Shown piece by piece: positions 44,846 through 54,617 of a stretch of DNA of 64,000 nucleotides. The stretch spans positions 1 to 64,000 of the forward strand of contig VXBP01007514.1 of NCBI GenBank assembly GCA_013400115.1, read 5' to 3'. How positions within the stretch are numbered: position 1 is the first letter of the stretch; each line of letters opens with the position of its first letter. Under the pieces are notes generated by a model. That model made no database searches. It was given only the letters and a program-made list of their open reading frames with translations, and had not been told where the DNA came from. The position numbers and the translations under genes are program-made. The DNA is from Rhinopomastus cyanomelas (lineage: Eukaryota; Chordata; Aves; Bucerotiformes; Rhinopomastidae).

Positions 44846-45727
44846 GTTGAGCCCTGTTACAGTCTCTTTCAATACGATTGTTCTTTCTTGTTAAAGTGAT
44901 TCAGGAGGTTTCTGAAGCAGTGTGTGCAATGGGAAATGGAATTGATGGTTCTGAAGGCAGGGAGAAACATTTAGTGAATCTAAGCTGGAGTCAAGTTCCA
45001 CCTCTCCTCATTTGCCTAAACAAGGCGACAGATAAGGCTCTGCCTTGTGCAGAGTGGGAATTTCAATTGCTTGCAGGAAGTTTTCAAATGAAGAAGGAGG
45101 CTGACAGTGAACATCATTTCCTTAGGTTTCAAGTTGTGCAGGGTGATGAGCCAGGGTTTAGGAGTGATTGAAATGATAACCAACTCCACAGCCCGTGCCG
45201 GTGCTGGAGCACTGCAGCTATTTGTGGCAACCAGTGCTGGGCAGGAGGATGCTGTCCTCACCCAGGCTGCTGTTTTGGTGCCTTGTGCTGTGGGAATGAC
45301 TTACTCGTTCCTTTCTCTGACTGTAAAGAAGGACTCCAGGAGCGAAGCACCAGGTCTCACCTCCTGCAAACCCATCACTCGCACGGGCAGGTGTCTGGAG
45401 AGGACATGGGGCTAGTTTGGGCAGGTCTGTGGCTATGGGGAGGCAACTGCAAGAAGTCTAGAGGCCTTTTAATCTTTCCTGTAGCGCATTCTAATCCTTC
45501 CAGATCTCTCATTGTTCCTGATGCACCCTGCGCCGGGTTGTCCTCGCTAAGTCCGAGCCAAGGGCTCCTGAGAGAGGTGAAGGGTCCTTACCCCCAGCTG
45601 TGAATCTACATGCAGATGTATTTACAGTTTTGGGTACCACTGCAACGCTGCCTGTGAGGTGGCTGGTGCGTGATGTTAACTTAGGTGCTATGAGGAGAAG
45701 CCATCCCCAGCACCCTGGCATGCATCA
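44846..45727. other. Unique DNA, no feature recognised
   Basis: Chance frames only. Confidence 0.5.
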
Positions 45728-46252
45728 GGACTAGGGTGACCACCAGGGCCAAGGTGGTGATCCTGCCCCTACACTGGACCCTGGGGAGGCTGCCCCTCAA
45801 GTACTGGGGGCAGTTTGGGCACCACAGTATAGGAAGAACGTTGAGGTGCTGGAGAGGGGGCAGAGAAGGGCAGCTGGGTTGATGGGGAGAGGCTGAGGGT
45901 ACTGGGTATGTTCAGCCTGGAGAAGAGGAGGCTGAGGGGAGACCTCACTGCTCTCTACAGCTGCCTGAAGGGAGGGTGCGGTGAGGCAGGGGTTGGCCTC
46001 TTCTCCCTAGGGACTAGCAATAGGACCAGAGGAAATGGAGTCAGGTTGTGCCAGGGGAGGGTCAGGTTGGATCTGAGGAAAAGCTTTCTTCCCAGAAGGA
46101 GTGGGGAGACCTTGGAACAGGCTTCCCAGGGAGGGGTGGAGGCATGATCCCTGGAGCGATTCAACAACTGGGCAGCTGGGGTGTTTGAGGGGCTGGGTTA
46201 GAGGTCGGGGGATGTAGGGCGGACCGTTGGACTTGATGATCTTTTGGAGCCA
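45728..46252 (+). mobile_element. CR1 LINE, family B, longest copy of its family here
   Basis: Begins near gtgatcctgcccctacact (VILPLHW-type text), LKYWGQFGHHSI-like, then FSLEKRRLRGDLTALYSCLK, GLFSLGTSNRTRGNGVRLCQ, GRVRLDLRKSFLP. UTR and tail ttggacttgatgatctttt. The terminal tail is missing. Confidence 0.93.
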
Positions 46253-46324
46253 TCCTGCAGTAACTTTGCTTTCCTTGGTGACTGTGTATGTTGACATCTT
46301 GTCCCAGTGTTTCCGTCAGACTTA

Positions 46325-46368
46325 CTTCATGGATCTCTTGAAGGTCTTTTACAGCCTTGATTCTATCT
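46325..46368 (+). mobile_element. Short CR1 3' end, family B-like
   Basis: gatctcttgaaggtctttta followed by cagccttgattctat. Confidence 0.65.
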
Positions 46369-46713
46369 CAGCCTCTTTGGTCTTTTGAGGGATAAAACAA
46401 AGAGGTGTCAGAGGCAACTGTGGCACCAACCATCTTCCACCAGCACAAGCTCAGCCCAAGGAAAGCTGCTGATACCTCTGCGGCAGCCTGATCCAAGCCT
46501 AGATCCAACCAGGGAGCTCATATTGTGAGGGTTTGGCCTGAGAAGGAGCTAAAATAAGCCCCAAATATTGTTCCAAGAAACTAAATGCGACTCATCCTTT
46601 TTAAATGAAAGGAAATCCAAAACCCCCAGTATTTAGGTTGAAATGGAAATGAATGGAAATGGGACGATGACAGAAAGGCTTCAGTGATGTGGTATCTGAG
46701 GAATGCGGGTTAT
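46369..46713. other. Unique DNA, no feature recognised
   Basis: Nothing recognised. Confidence 0.45.
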
Positions 46714-46800
46714 ACTTGATCTAGGTGATCCTGCTGTGGCAGGGGGATTGGACTGGATGATCTTTCGAGGTCCCTTCCCATCCCTGATGTTCTGTGATTA
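46714..46800 (+). mobile_element. Short CR1 3' UTR, family A
   Basis: acttgatctaggtgatcctg, ctgtggcagggggattggac, tctttcgaggtcccttccca, tail tgttctgtgatta. Near-consensus family A UTR, no coding sequence. Confidence 0.93.
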
Positions 46801-47343
46801 CGTCTGAAAGCCCGGGTTAGCCTGTGCTCGGCTCCTTTGGCAGCTCTCAGCAGCTCTGCGGAGGGATGGGATGGTGGGAAGGGCTTGGAAGCTGATGGAG
46901 GGCCAGCAGCCCCCCTGAAACCCTCTTCACTGATGACTCTATCAAGATCAGCAGGAGGGGATTTTCAGCCATAACGCTCCTGCAGAAAGCCCAGGGCCAG
47001 ATTTAATAAAGCTACGAGCACTTCCCAAGTTGTTCTATTTATTTTCTATTATGGCTTTTTGATCGCCCTCTTATTAGGCAGCAGCTCTTCTGCGGCCGCT
47101 CTCCATCTCTCTTCCATCGGGTGGCTGCAGCAATAATCAATTTTTTTTGAGGCACAGATCATTTTTTTTTTCTTTTTCTGGCTTTGAGTGATTGGGATTT
47201 TATTAAATAAATGTGCATTTGTGTAGAATGGAAACTTTTGCTCCTTATCAGGATCGTCTGTCATGGTGAAATGACTTGTAACAGCTGTTCCGTGAAGCAA
47301 AATCTGATAGAAACACTGGGACGAGATATCAACACAAACATTA

Positions 47344-47357
47344 GTCGCCATGGAAAC
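47344..47357 (+). promoter_or_regulatory. RFX X-box match
   Basis: gtcgccatggaaac fits the RFX X-box consensus GTHNYYATRRNAAC at every position. RFX factors drive ciliary and neuronal genes. Only the sequence match is seen; binding is inference. Confidence 0.45.
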
Positions 47358-48197
47358 CAAAGTTACTGCGAGATGGCTCCAAAAAGCTCCATGTCTATGT
47401 GGTTTTTATCCTAACGAAAGATTCCCGTGGGATTTTGCCAGCCGCTGCATCTAAAGCTGTCTGAGAAGGGTTCCACTTGCCCACGTACAAATCACTGGGG
47501 GGCGGCTCCTCGGGGTTCGGGTACCACTGAGCTCCACCGCAAAAATCCATGGGTTATCGATTTGTCCCCACGGCTGGGGGCTGGGTAGGGACAAACTGAA
47601 ATATCAAAGGGCAACGCTGAATTTAGGTGCTTGTGGCTCAAGCTGCCGGTTTAACCCAGTTCCAGACTGGGCTGCTGGCTGCAGATCCCAGCACAGCAGC
47701 AGGAAGGGTCTGGGCTGCTCTGCCTCATGCTGGGCTAGAAGCTGGATAATCAGGGGCTTTGCTCCTCCATCTGCTGGCCCTGTGCCTTCTCTGGGCTGTT
47801 TAAAAAAATACTTTGATGAGGGAAGAAGGTTCATACCCCCAGCCCCAAGAAGGGCTGCAATTAAAAAGCAGTTTCTTTGTTGATGGAGGAGCTGTAGCTT
47901 TTGATAACCTGTGGCGGCTGCTCCAATAAATAGAAGTGCTGGCCAAAGGCAGGCACCTTGCCGTGAGGAGCCGGCAAAGAGCTCCCCAGTAGCACACTGG
48001 CCAGGGCATGGAGAGAACACTGTGGGGCAAAGGAGGCTGTTTGAAGGCTTTTGCTCAGCTGGGGGTGGTATCGTGGCTCAGGGTGTTGAGCAGGCAGCCC
48101 TACGCAGTCCTACAGCCCCCCTGCAGAGGAGTGGCTGCTCCTGCGTGCTCTTGGGCCTCTAGTCTCTTTTTCTGCAGGAGTTTTAAGAAAATCCACA

Positions 48198-48211
48198 GTC
48201 GCCATAGCAAC
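48198..48211 (+). promoter_or_regulatory. RFX X-box match
   Basis: gtcgccatagcaac fits GTHNYYATRRNAAC fully and is close to the symmetric ideal. It lies 368 bp upstream of the candidate exon at 48579. Confidence 0.5.
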
Positions 48212-48578
48212 CACTAGCTCGGCAGCACACGCAGGGAGCGGGTGCTGTCAAACCAGGGTGCAGGGTTCAGCGCCCTGATAACAGCTGGAGCGCTGCCTGC
48301 TCTCACCTGGCTGAGCCCTGCAAACCAGCCGGCCCAGCCAGAGGGGCTGCACCCAGCTGGTGTGTTTTGCCCCTTGGGTTGTGGATGTGGTGGAGGTTCG
48401 GATGCCCACTCCCCACTCCAAATCCCTGACCTCACACAGTCACTGTCCTTCATGTTTGGTTGTCTGAGGTTATTGCTTTTTTTAGCATCCATTTGAGTGG
48501 GTGCCTCTGCATCCTGACCTCCTGACACAGACCAGCCAAAGGGCACCTCTTGCCTCACTGTCCTGATTCTGCTCTCAG

Positions 48579-48727
48579 CCACCCGCCCAGTGGTGCCGCC
48601 AAGGGGGTTTTGCTGAACAGCAGCTGGGAGTGGGTGATACAGGCTGACCTCCCGCTGACGGCTGCCATCCGGCAGAGCCAGCAGACCCTCTACCACTCGC
48701 ACCCCCGGCACTCGGCAGATGGGCAAG
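48579..48727 (+). CDS. Candidate host coding exon, unidentified protein
   Basis: A long pyrimidine tract ending cctgattctgctctcag sits just before 48579, and AAG/gtgagtcc marks the end at 48727, so both splice borders are near consensus. The 149 bp are open in one frame (phase 2 in, phase 1 out). It reads GAAKGVLLNSSWEWVI then LTAAIRQSQQTLYHSHPR and HSADGQ. From the LPLT part on, most codons end in G or C (CTG ACG, ATC CGG CAG AGC CAG CAG ACC CTC TAC CAC), as in avian exons and unlike nearby DNA. I cannot assign it to a family. It overlaps no transposon. A chance open frame with two good splice sites remains possible. Confidence 0.45.
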
Positions 48728-48850
48728 GTGAGTCCCCACCCCACACATCAAGATATGGGGCCAAACCCATCATAGAATGTGTTGAGTTGGAAGGGACCTC
48801 CAACAGATGGGTGAGTCCCCACCCCACACATGAAGATATGGGGCCAAACC
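48716..48850. repeat. Duplicated splice-donor block separated by a CR1 tail
   Basis: The block cagatgg...gtgagtccccacccc...ggggccaaaccc occurs at 48716-48769 and again at 48804-48850, with one substitution (cacatc/cacatg) and five bases absent from the second copy (gcaag). Between them are 34 bp of inverted CR1 tail, and CR1 continues after the second copy. Confidence 0.85.
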
Positions 48851-48998
48851 CTGCAGTGAGCAGGGACAGCCTCAACCAGATCAGGTTGCCCAGAGCCTTG
48901 TCCAGCCTCCCCTTGAAGATCTCCAGGGAAGGGGCCTTAACTACCTCCCTGGGCAACCTGTTGCAGTGTTCAACCCCCACCCTGCTAAAGAACTTGCC
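48770..48998 (-). mobile_element. CR1 3' end, family E, antisense, interrupted
   Basis: Tail tcatagaatgtgttgagttg and gaagggacctccaa lie at 48770-48803. The body resumes at 48851 with tgcagtgagcagggacagcc, ttgcccagagccttgtccag, agatctccagggaaggggcc. The UTR part in between is replaced by duplicated flank. Ends near gctaaagaacttgccct. Confidence 0.88.
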
Positions 48999-49379
48999 CT
49001 GTTTCCCTCTGTCTAACACTCAGGAACTTTGCCAGCTTGTGCTGGGTTCCTCCTGGCGATGGCCCGTGGTGCTGGGACCTCGGTGCAGCAGAGCAGTGGG
49101 TCAGGCTGTGCGTGAAGGTTTGATCTGTCTCCAGTGACTGGCAGCTGCCAGAAAAATGCTTTGAGCTGGGCGCTTTTCCTTTGCGAAGTCTCACTGCCCT
49201 CCATCAGAAAAGAGGGAGCTCTCATCTCAGGAGCCCCAGGCGCTTCGATGTGTCGAGCAAGAAAACCAAGAAATAGGTGAAACTGAATGTGACTCTTTTT
49301 TTACTGGCTCCTTCCTGTAGAAATCTTGCTCCTGGTTAATGATCTGTTCAAAAGGAATGGAGAGGCAAAAGCAGAAGGC
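48999..49379. other. Unique DNA, no feature recognised
   Basis: Nothing recognised. Confidence 0.45.
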
Positions 49380-49898
49380 TGGCTGGGAAGGATGTTGGGT
49401 GACAGCCGGCTGGACAGGAGCCAGCAGGGTGTCCAGGTGGCCAAGAAGGCTGACAGCATCCTGGCCTGGATCAGGAACAGGGTAACCAGCGTGTGTAGGG
49501 AGGTGGTGGTGCCCCTGTACTCTACTCCTTGAGCAATGGGTCCAGGTTCAGGTGCCACAGAATCAGAACGACATTGAGGGGCTGGAGCAGGGCCAGAGAA
49601 GGGCCACGAGGCTGAGGAGAGGGCTGGAGAACAGGCTCTGTGGAGAGCGGCTGAGGAAGCAGGGTTATTTACACAATCACAGAATCACAGAACATTAGGG
49701 ATTGGAAGGGACCTCAAAGTTTAGAGAAGAGGAGGCTTGCTCTCTACAGCTACCTAACGGGAGGTTGCACTGAGGCTGGTACTGGTCTCTCCAAGAGGAG
49801 ATGGCCTCACGATGCATCAGGGGAGGTTTAGATTGGATCTTAGGAAGAAGCTCTTTCCTGAGAGAGTGGTTGGGCACTGGAACTGGCTGCTCAAGTGA
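49380..49898 (+). mobile_element. CR1 LINE, older copy hosting a tiny CR1 insertion
   Basis: gccaagaaggctgacagcat, ctggcctggatcaggaacag, gaggtggtggtgcccctgta, tgaggggctggagcagggcc, then after the insertion gagaagaggaggcttgctct, ctacagctacctaacgggag, attggatcttaggaagaagc. The 3' UTR is absent. Related to the copy at 24352-25320. Confidence 0.9.
49675..49719 (-). mobile_element. 45-bp CR1 tail insertion, family A, inside another CR1
   Basis: aatcacagaatcacagaaca, ttagggattggaagggacct, caaag in the antisense direction, splitting host text gggttattta / tttagagaagagg. The repeated ttta may be a short target-site duplication. Confidence 0.9.
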
Positions 49899-51140
49899 TC
49901 CAAGATCATTCTGAACACAGTGATGGACCAACTTTTATCTGTCCTGAGTACTGGATCCAAACAGCCCAGGCAGATGCTGAAGCTCAGAGAAAATTGCTGC
50001 CCAGGTTCAGTGTCCCAGGAATAAGAGGTTTGGAAAATTCACTGCAGTTCAGGAAAGTTTGGGGCAGCAACAAGAAAAGCACAGTTTAATTAATTGGGCT
50101 TTTCTGTGATGCAGATGTGCTGTTTCCCTTTCATGAGGAATAGAACAGTTGGGATGTTTTTTCCTCGCTCTGTGTCTGTCTTCTGAATTGTTTTATCACT
50201 CATTAACTTCCCCTGAAAACCTCTCAATCCATCCCACTGCACATGCTTGGTGGAAATCTGCTGCCCGTCCAAACCTAACGGGCAAACCTGCGCAGGAAAA
50301 TATTTCCAGCCACTCTGAAAAGCCAGATGCAGTGAGATTTGGGTATCTCGTTCACTCAGACTCCTCCTCTTTGCAAATCCCAGCGCGGTTGCTCCCAGTA
50401 AATCTATCCCACGCCAGTCGAAGCCGTGCTGGCAGGCACTGGGATCAGCAGAATAAATTATCCCAGTTTGTCGGCTCGTTCCTCCTACTGTTTGCAGGGA
50501 TTTCCTTATTGCTGGAGAGGGGGGAGTGTTGTGCCGGTTGGGCTTGGCTTCGGTGATTATTTCCTTGTACAAGCAAACATCTCACAGCAAACATCTTGGA
50601 TAAATATTAAATCATCTTACAAAGTCAGACCCTGTTACCACCAGCAGCAGAAGCCAGGAGACTCCGGCACTGTGAACTGGGAGCACGGCAGGGGGAAGTT
50701 TGTGCCATTCAGCCCTTCTGAGGAGTGATTCAGGCTGTGCGAGCGGAAGGAGATGCCTGCTGCATCACTAAATGGCTTCACTGTGCTCTTGGGATTCACG
50801 AGGCTGTGGCTAGTCAGTGGCACCCTGTGGCAGGGACACCCTGTCCACGTCCCCTCTGACTAGCAGTGGGCTGTGATGGGCTCCGAATCCCGCTCGATTC
50901 TCCAGAGCCCCTCCTTTCTTTGCATTTACCAGCTCTTAGGACCCACAAAGACCCTCCTTTTCTGAACCTGCAGGGCTAATAATAGTAATTAGAATATTCT
51001 TATTCGATAGGAAATATAAGATGTAAATAAATAAATAAGACCTAAAAAATAAATTATTATAATAAATAATAATTACAGTATTCTAATATAATAAAGATAA
51101 GTTAATAAATAGATCTAATCAATAATGAGAGTATTATGAA
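49899..51140. other. Unique DNA ending in an AT-rich tract
   Basis: 50090-50572 has overlapping chance frames on both strands and no exon borders. 50975-51140 is nearly pure A/T with repeated aataaataa-type units. Confidence 0.5.
50975..51140. repeat. AT-rich low-complexity tract
   Basis: Runs of taaataaataaat, aataataatta and similar. The composition continues beyond the CR1 insertion, at 51335-51500. Confidence 0.9.
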
Positions 51141-51334
51141 CAGTGAGGGTGACCGAGCCCTGGCAGGGACTGCCCAGGGGGGTTGTGGAGTCTCCTTCTC
51201 TGGAGACCTTTAAAACCCGCCTGGATATGTTCCTGTGTGACTGGATCTAGGGGATCCTGCTGTGGCAGGGGGATTTTGACTAGAGAGTCTTTCGAGGTCC
51301 CTTCCAATCCCTAATGTTCTGTGGTTCTGTGTGG
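51141..51334 (+). mobile_element. CR1 3' end, family A, in AT-rich tract
   Basis: cagtgagggtgaccgagccc, tggagtctccttctctggag, gatcctgctgtggcaggggg, tgttctgtggttctgtgtgg. Splits the AT-rich tract. Confidence 0.94.
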
Positions 51335-51500
51335 TGTTAAATAATAACCATACTAAGGAAATAAATAAACACAATAATTAATTAATAACTAATAACAAGT
51401 AGGATATTATTATTATTACTACAGAATCACATAAATTATTAAGGTGGAAAAGGACCTCTATTATTATTGTTATTGTTAATGATAATTATAAATAGAACAA
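51335..51500. repeat. AT-rich low-complexity tract, second half
   Basis: aaataataaccatac, aataattaattaataactaa, attattattattac and similar. Contains the short CR1 tail at 51421. Confidence 0.85.
51421..51459 (-). mobile_element. 39-bp CR1 tail, antisense
   Basis: acagaatcacataaattatt then aaggtggaaaaggacctct: only tail and last UTR bases. Confidence 0.7.
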
Positions 51501-51682
51501 ATTGGTGGCTTGTTCATTTACCTTTTGAAAACTTTTGGTGTTGTATGAGATCCTCTGAAGCCACTGGGGCAGAGCACCCTGGTGCCTGTTTCAGAGCCTG
51601 TGTGAGGCTGCCTACCTGCAGTAAAGCTGTGGGGGTAATGAGAAGGGGATGAGAGACTGCTGGTAGGGAGAGAAGAAAAACC

Positions 51683-51885
51683 ATGACGAGAGTGCTGAGG
51701 CTCTGGAACAGGTTGCCCAGGGAGGTTGTTCCTGCTCCATCCCTGGAAGTGTCCAAGGTCGGGTTGGATGGGGCTCTGGGCATCCTGGTATGGTGAGAGG
51801 TGTCACTGCCCATGGCGGGAGGTCAGAACTAGATGATCTCTGAGGTCCCTTCCAGCGCAATCCAGTGTGGGGGTCTATGATAAGA
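51683..51885 (+). mobile_element. CR1 3' end, family F
   Basis: gctgaggctctggaacaggt, tgctccatccctggaagtgt, gggttggatggggctctggg, gagaggtgtcactgcccatg, agatgatctctgaggtccct, tail gggggtctatgataag. Confidence 0.92.
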
Positions 51886-52639
51886 GACTTGCTTCCAAGA
51901 AGATGGCTTTGTGTGGCCATGCAGGTGCTTGGGATGGGCACGGGCAGATGCTCTTACTGGGGAGGGAGGTCTCAAAGGCTCTGAGCTGCTGAGCGCTTAA
52001 TCTGGGGGTTTAGAAGACGTGAGGGATTCAGGCTGGACAGTCGGCAGCTTCCCCAAATCCAGGGTAATTGGGCCTTTAAGCTGCTTCAGAGATTCCTGAG
52101 CTGGATAGCGACGTTCTCTCCTCCTTTTGATGAGAGTGGTACAAGAAGGAAAGCAAAAGGAGAAGGACCAGATATAAAAGAAAGGCGCGTGATGGGAATT
52201 TATTTGCGTCTTCCAACAATCCTCCAGTCATTCTGCCCAGGGACTGTGTGTCCTGCTGAATGCCCCTTTACGCTGCTCTTTTATGCTGATTTCCAGGGTT
52301 TATTTATTGAGTTAGTGAATTTGCAGACACGGAAAGAGAGAGGTTGGAAACTGTCTTTGTGATTGTTTTCAATTTGGTTGGCCTAGGGTTTCTTTTAGCT
52401 GCACATTGGCTAAGGTGGGTGGGCAGAGTCCCGAAGCCCATGAAGCCATTGCTAACCCTAACCCTGTGGCAATAAATGGCTGTTGTGGGAGCCGAGCACC
52501 TCCATCCTGCTGTTACCAACTGGTTTTGCCCATTCTGTCTTGGAAGAGCCCATGGAATGGCCTCTGATGCTGGTCCTGTTTGGGATCTGAGTCCCAGCTC
52601 TTCAGTCTGTGGATTTACTAACCATAACACCCCATGTAC
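51886..52639. other. Unique DNA, no feature recognised
   Basis: Contains a short ctaaccctaaccct at 52452-52465 that I do not take as telomeric. Nothing else. Confidence 0.5.
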
Positions 52640-53357
52640 ACGTACAGGGTGGGGACTGACCTGCTGGAGAGCAGCACGTGGGAAAGGTAGCTGGGGGTCC
52701 TGGTGGCCAGCAGGATGGCCAGGAGCCAGCAATGGGCCCTGGTGGCCAAGAAGGCAAATGACATCCTGGGGTGGATTTAGAAGAGGGGTGGTTAGTAGAT
52801 GGAGAGAGGGGTTCTCCTCCCCTCCTACTCTGTCCTGGTGAGACCACATCTGGAATCTTGTGTTCAGTTGTGGGCCCCTCGGTTTCAGAAAGACACAGAG
52901 CTGCTAGAGAGAGGCCAGTGCAGAGCCACAGAGATGATGAAGGAAGGGGAGCATCTCCTGCTGAAGAAAGGCTGAGGGAGCTGGGTCTGTTGACCTGGAG
53001 GAGCCTGAGGGCTGACCCCTTGAATGTTGATAACTATGGAAAGGGTGAGTGTCAGGAAGATGGAGCCAGGCTCTGCTCAAGAGTGTCCAGTGACAGGACA
53101 AAGGGCAGCAGCAACAGGCTGGAGCAGAGAAGGTCCCATGGAAACAGAGGGGAAACCCTTTTCCCCATGAGGCTGGCATAGCCCTGGCCCAGGCTGCCCA
53201 GAGAGTTTGCAGAGTCGCCTGCTCTGGAGACTTTCAAAACCCTCCCTGGATGTTCCTGTGTGACCTGATCTAGGGGGATTCTGCTGTGGCAGGGTGGTTG
53301 GGCTCGATGATCTCTAGAGGTCCCTTCCAAGCCCTTGCATTCTGTGATTCTGTCATA
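52640..53357 (+). mobile_element. CR1 LINE, family A, long copy
   Basis: gggtcctggtggccagcagg, ccttggtgagaccacatctg-type text (near 52835), RHRAARERPVQSHRDDEG (frameshifted), ERLRELGLLTW, NVDNYGKGECQEDGARLCSR, VSSDRTKGSSNRLEQRRSHG. UTR ctgctgtggcagggtggttg, tail cattctgtgattctgtc. Confidence 0.94.
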
Positions 53358-53800
53358 ACCAAAGGCAGGTGACAGCCAAGATTCAGGCTCCTCACTGAGC
53401 GGTCTCAGAATCTCAGGCAGAAAAGTGTACCATAATAATTTTCTTCTCTTGGAAATTGTTAGGATTGTGAAAGCGGTGCCTGATTTTGACTGCACTTGCT
53501 GGAAACGGCGCTGATGCACAGAGTAATCACATAATAAATTTGTTAGAGGAATATAAAGCCATAAAAGCAGTGGTAATGGTTTGCAGTGTAATAGCTGAAT
53601 TGTAAATGAATTTTCCTGTAGCAGCTTTAATGTCGCAGGCTGCTGCAATTAAGGGAATGTTCTTCAGGTGCCTTCAGTTTGGTTGTTGTTGTTGTGGAGT
53701 TCAGTGTCATTAATTCTCTGCTTTAGAGAAGCCCGAGACTTAACCACGTCCAAGTATAAAGGACCATTTTGTCTTCCTCTGAAGCCAACAAAATACAAAA
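53358..53800. other. Unique DNA, no feature recognised
   Basis: Nothing recognised. Confidence 0.5.
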
Positions 53801-53980
53801 TCAAAGAATCGTTAAGGTTGGAAAGGACCTCTAACATCAAGTCCAACCATCAACCCAACCCTACCCTGCCCATTAAACCTTGTCCCAAAGCCCCACGTCT
53901 AACACATTTTTTAACCCCTCCAGGGATGGGGACTCCACTATTTCCCTGGGCAGCCTATTCCAAGGCTTGATGACCCTTTC

Positions 53981-54096
53981 AAAACCCGCCTGGATATGTT
54001 CCCGTGCGACTCAGTCTATGTGATCCTGCTCTGGCAGGGGCATTGGACTGGATCTTTTGATGTCACTTCCAATCCCTAATGTTCTATGATTCTGTG
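53981..54096 (+). mobile_element. CR1 3' end, family A, nested
   Basis: aaaacccgcctggatatgtt, gtgatcctgctctggcaggg, cttccaatccctaatgttct, atgattctgtg. 116 bp inserted into the antisense older copy. Confidence 0.94.
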
Positions 54097-54260
54097 AAGA
54101 AGTTTTTCTTCCTGTCCAATCTAAAACCTCCCTTGGTACATCTTGAGGCCATTTTCTTGTTCTATCACTAGTTACTTGGGAGAAGAGACCAGCCCCCACC
54201 TCTTTACAACCTCCCTTCAGGTAGTTGTAAAGAGCTTCTCCAGATTAAACAGTTAAGAGC

Positions 54261-54323
54261 CACTTCTCATAAGACTGGTCCCAGTTCTCGTAAGAATGGT
54301 CGCACTTCTCAGAAGACTGCTCC
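54261..54323. repeat. 3 x 21-bp tandem repeat inside CR1 coding region
   Basis: cacttctcataagactggtc+c, cagttctcgtaagaatggtc+g and cacttctcagaagactgctc+c stand in a row. 21 bp keeps the reading frame. Other CR1 copies have one unit at this place. Confidence 0.85.
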
Positions 54324-54410
54324 TCCAGACTCTTGACCATCTTTGTTGCCCTTCTTTGGACAAGCTACAGCAACTCCTTGTCCTTGTAGTGAGAGGTATT
54401 GTCCTGGAGA

Positions 54411-54617
54411 AGGTCTTTTTAGCTCATTTGCCCCTTATATTTCCTTAGAGTTGCTACTGTGAAGTTGCCCAACATGGTGACCTTGTGATCTCCTGATATC
54501 ATCTGACTGGTGGCATCTGCTGCCGTGGTGGTACGAAGCAAAAAGGACTGAGCCAGGCTGTCCAGCTCAGCTGGCAGAGACACCCTGCTCAGAGTGTTAA
54601 CCTTGTCTGCTTGATTT
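54411..54617. other. Unique DNA between CR1 copies
   Basis: Nothing recognised. Confidence 0.45.

Larger units (their letters stand above)
46801..48578. other. Repeat-free block upstream of candidate exon, regulatory candidate
   Basis: 1.8 kb without CR1. 46970-47470 is AT-rich with T-runs. Two RFX X-box matches lie inside (47344 and 48198). A pyrimidine-rich tract leads into the candidate exon at 48579. Confidence 0.5.
53801..54410 (-). mobile_element. Older CR1, antisense, split by a younger sense CR1
   Basis: Part 1 (53801-53980): caaagaatcgttaaggttgg, ccaaccatcaacccaaccct, cagggatggggactccacta, caaggcttgatgaccctttc. Part 2 (54097-54410): aagaagtttttcttcctgtc, catcttgaggccattttctt, acctcccttcaggtagttgt, tctttgttgcccttctttgg. 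The two join in register as one inverted CR1. Part 2 also holds a 21-bp triplication. Confidence 0.93.

Noticed and set aside
48214..48744. 176-codon minus-strand frame
   Set aside because: Antisense over the candidate exon and upstream GC-rich DNA; no splice signals or family resemblance.
50090..50572. 160-codon minus frame overlapped by a 135-codon plus frame
   Set aside because: Two overlapping frames in one segment, no recognisable domain, no exon borders.
52452..52465. Telomere-like ctaaccctaaccct
   Set aside because: Just over two units in otherwise unique DNA; expected by chance or as a trivial interstitial remnant.
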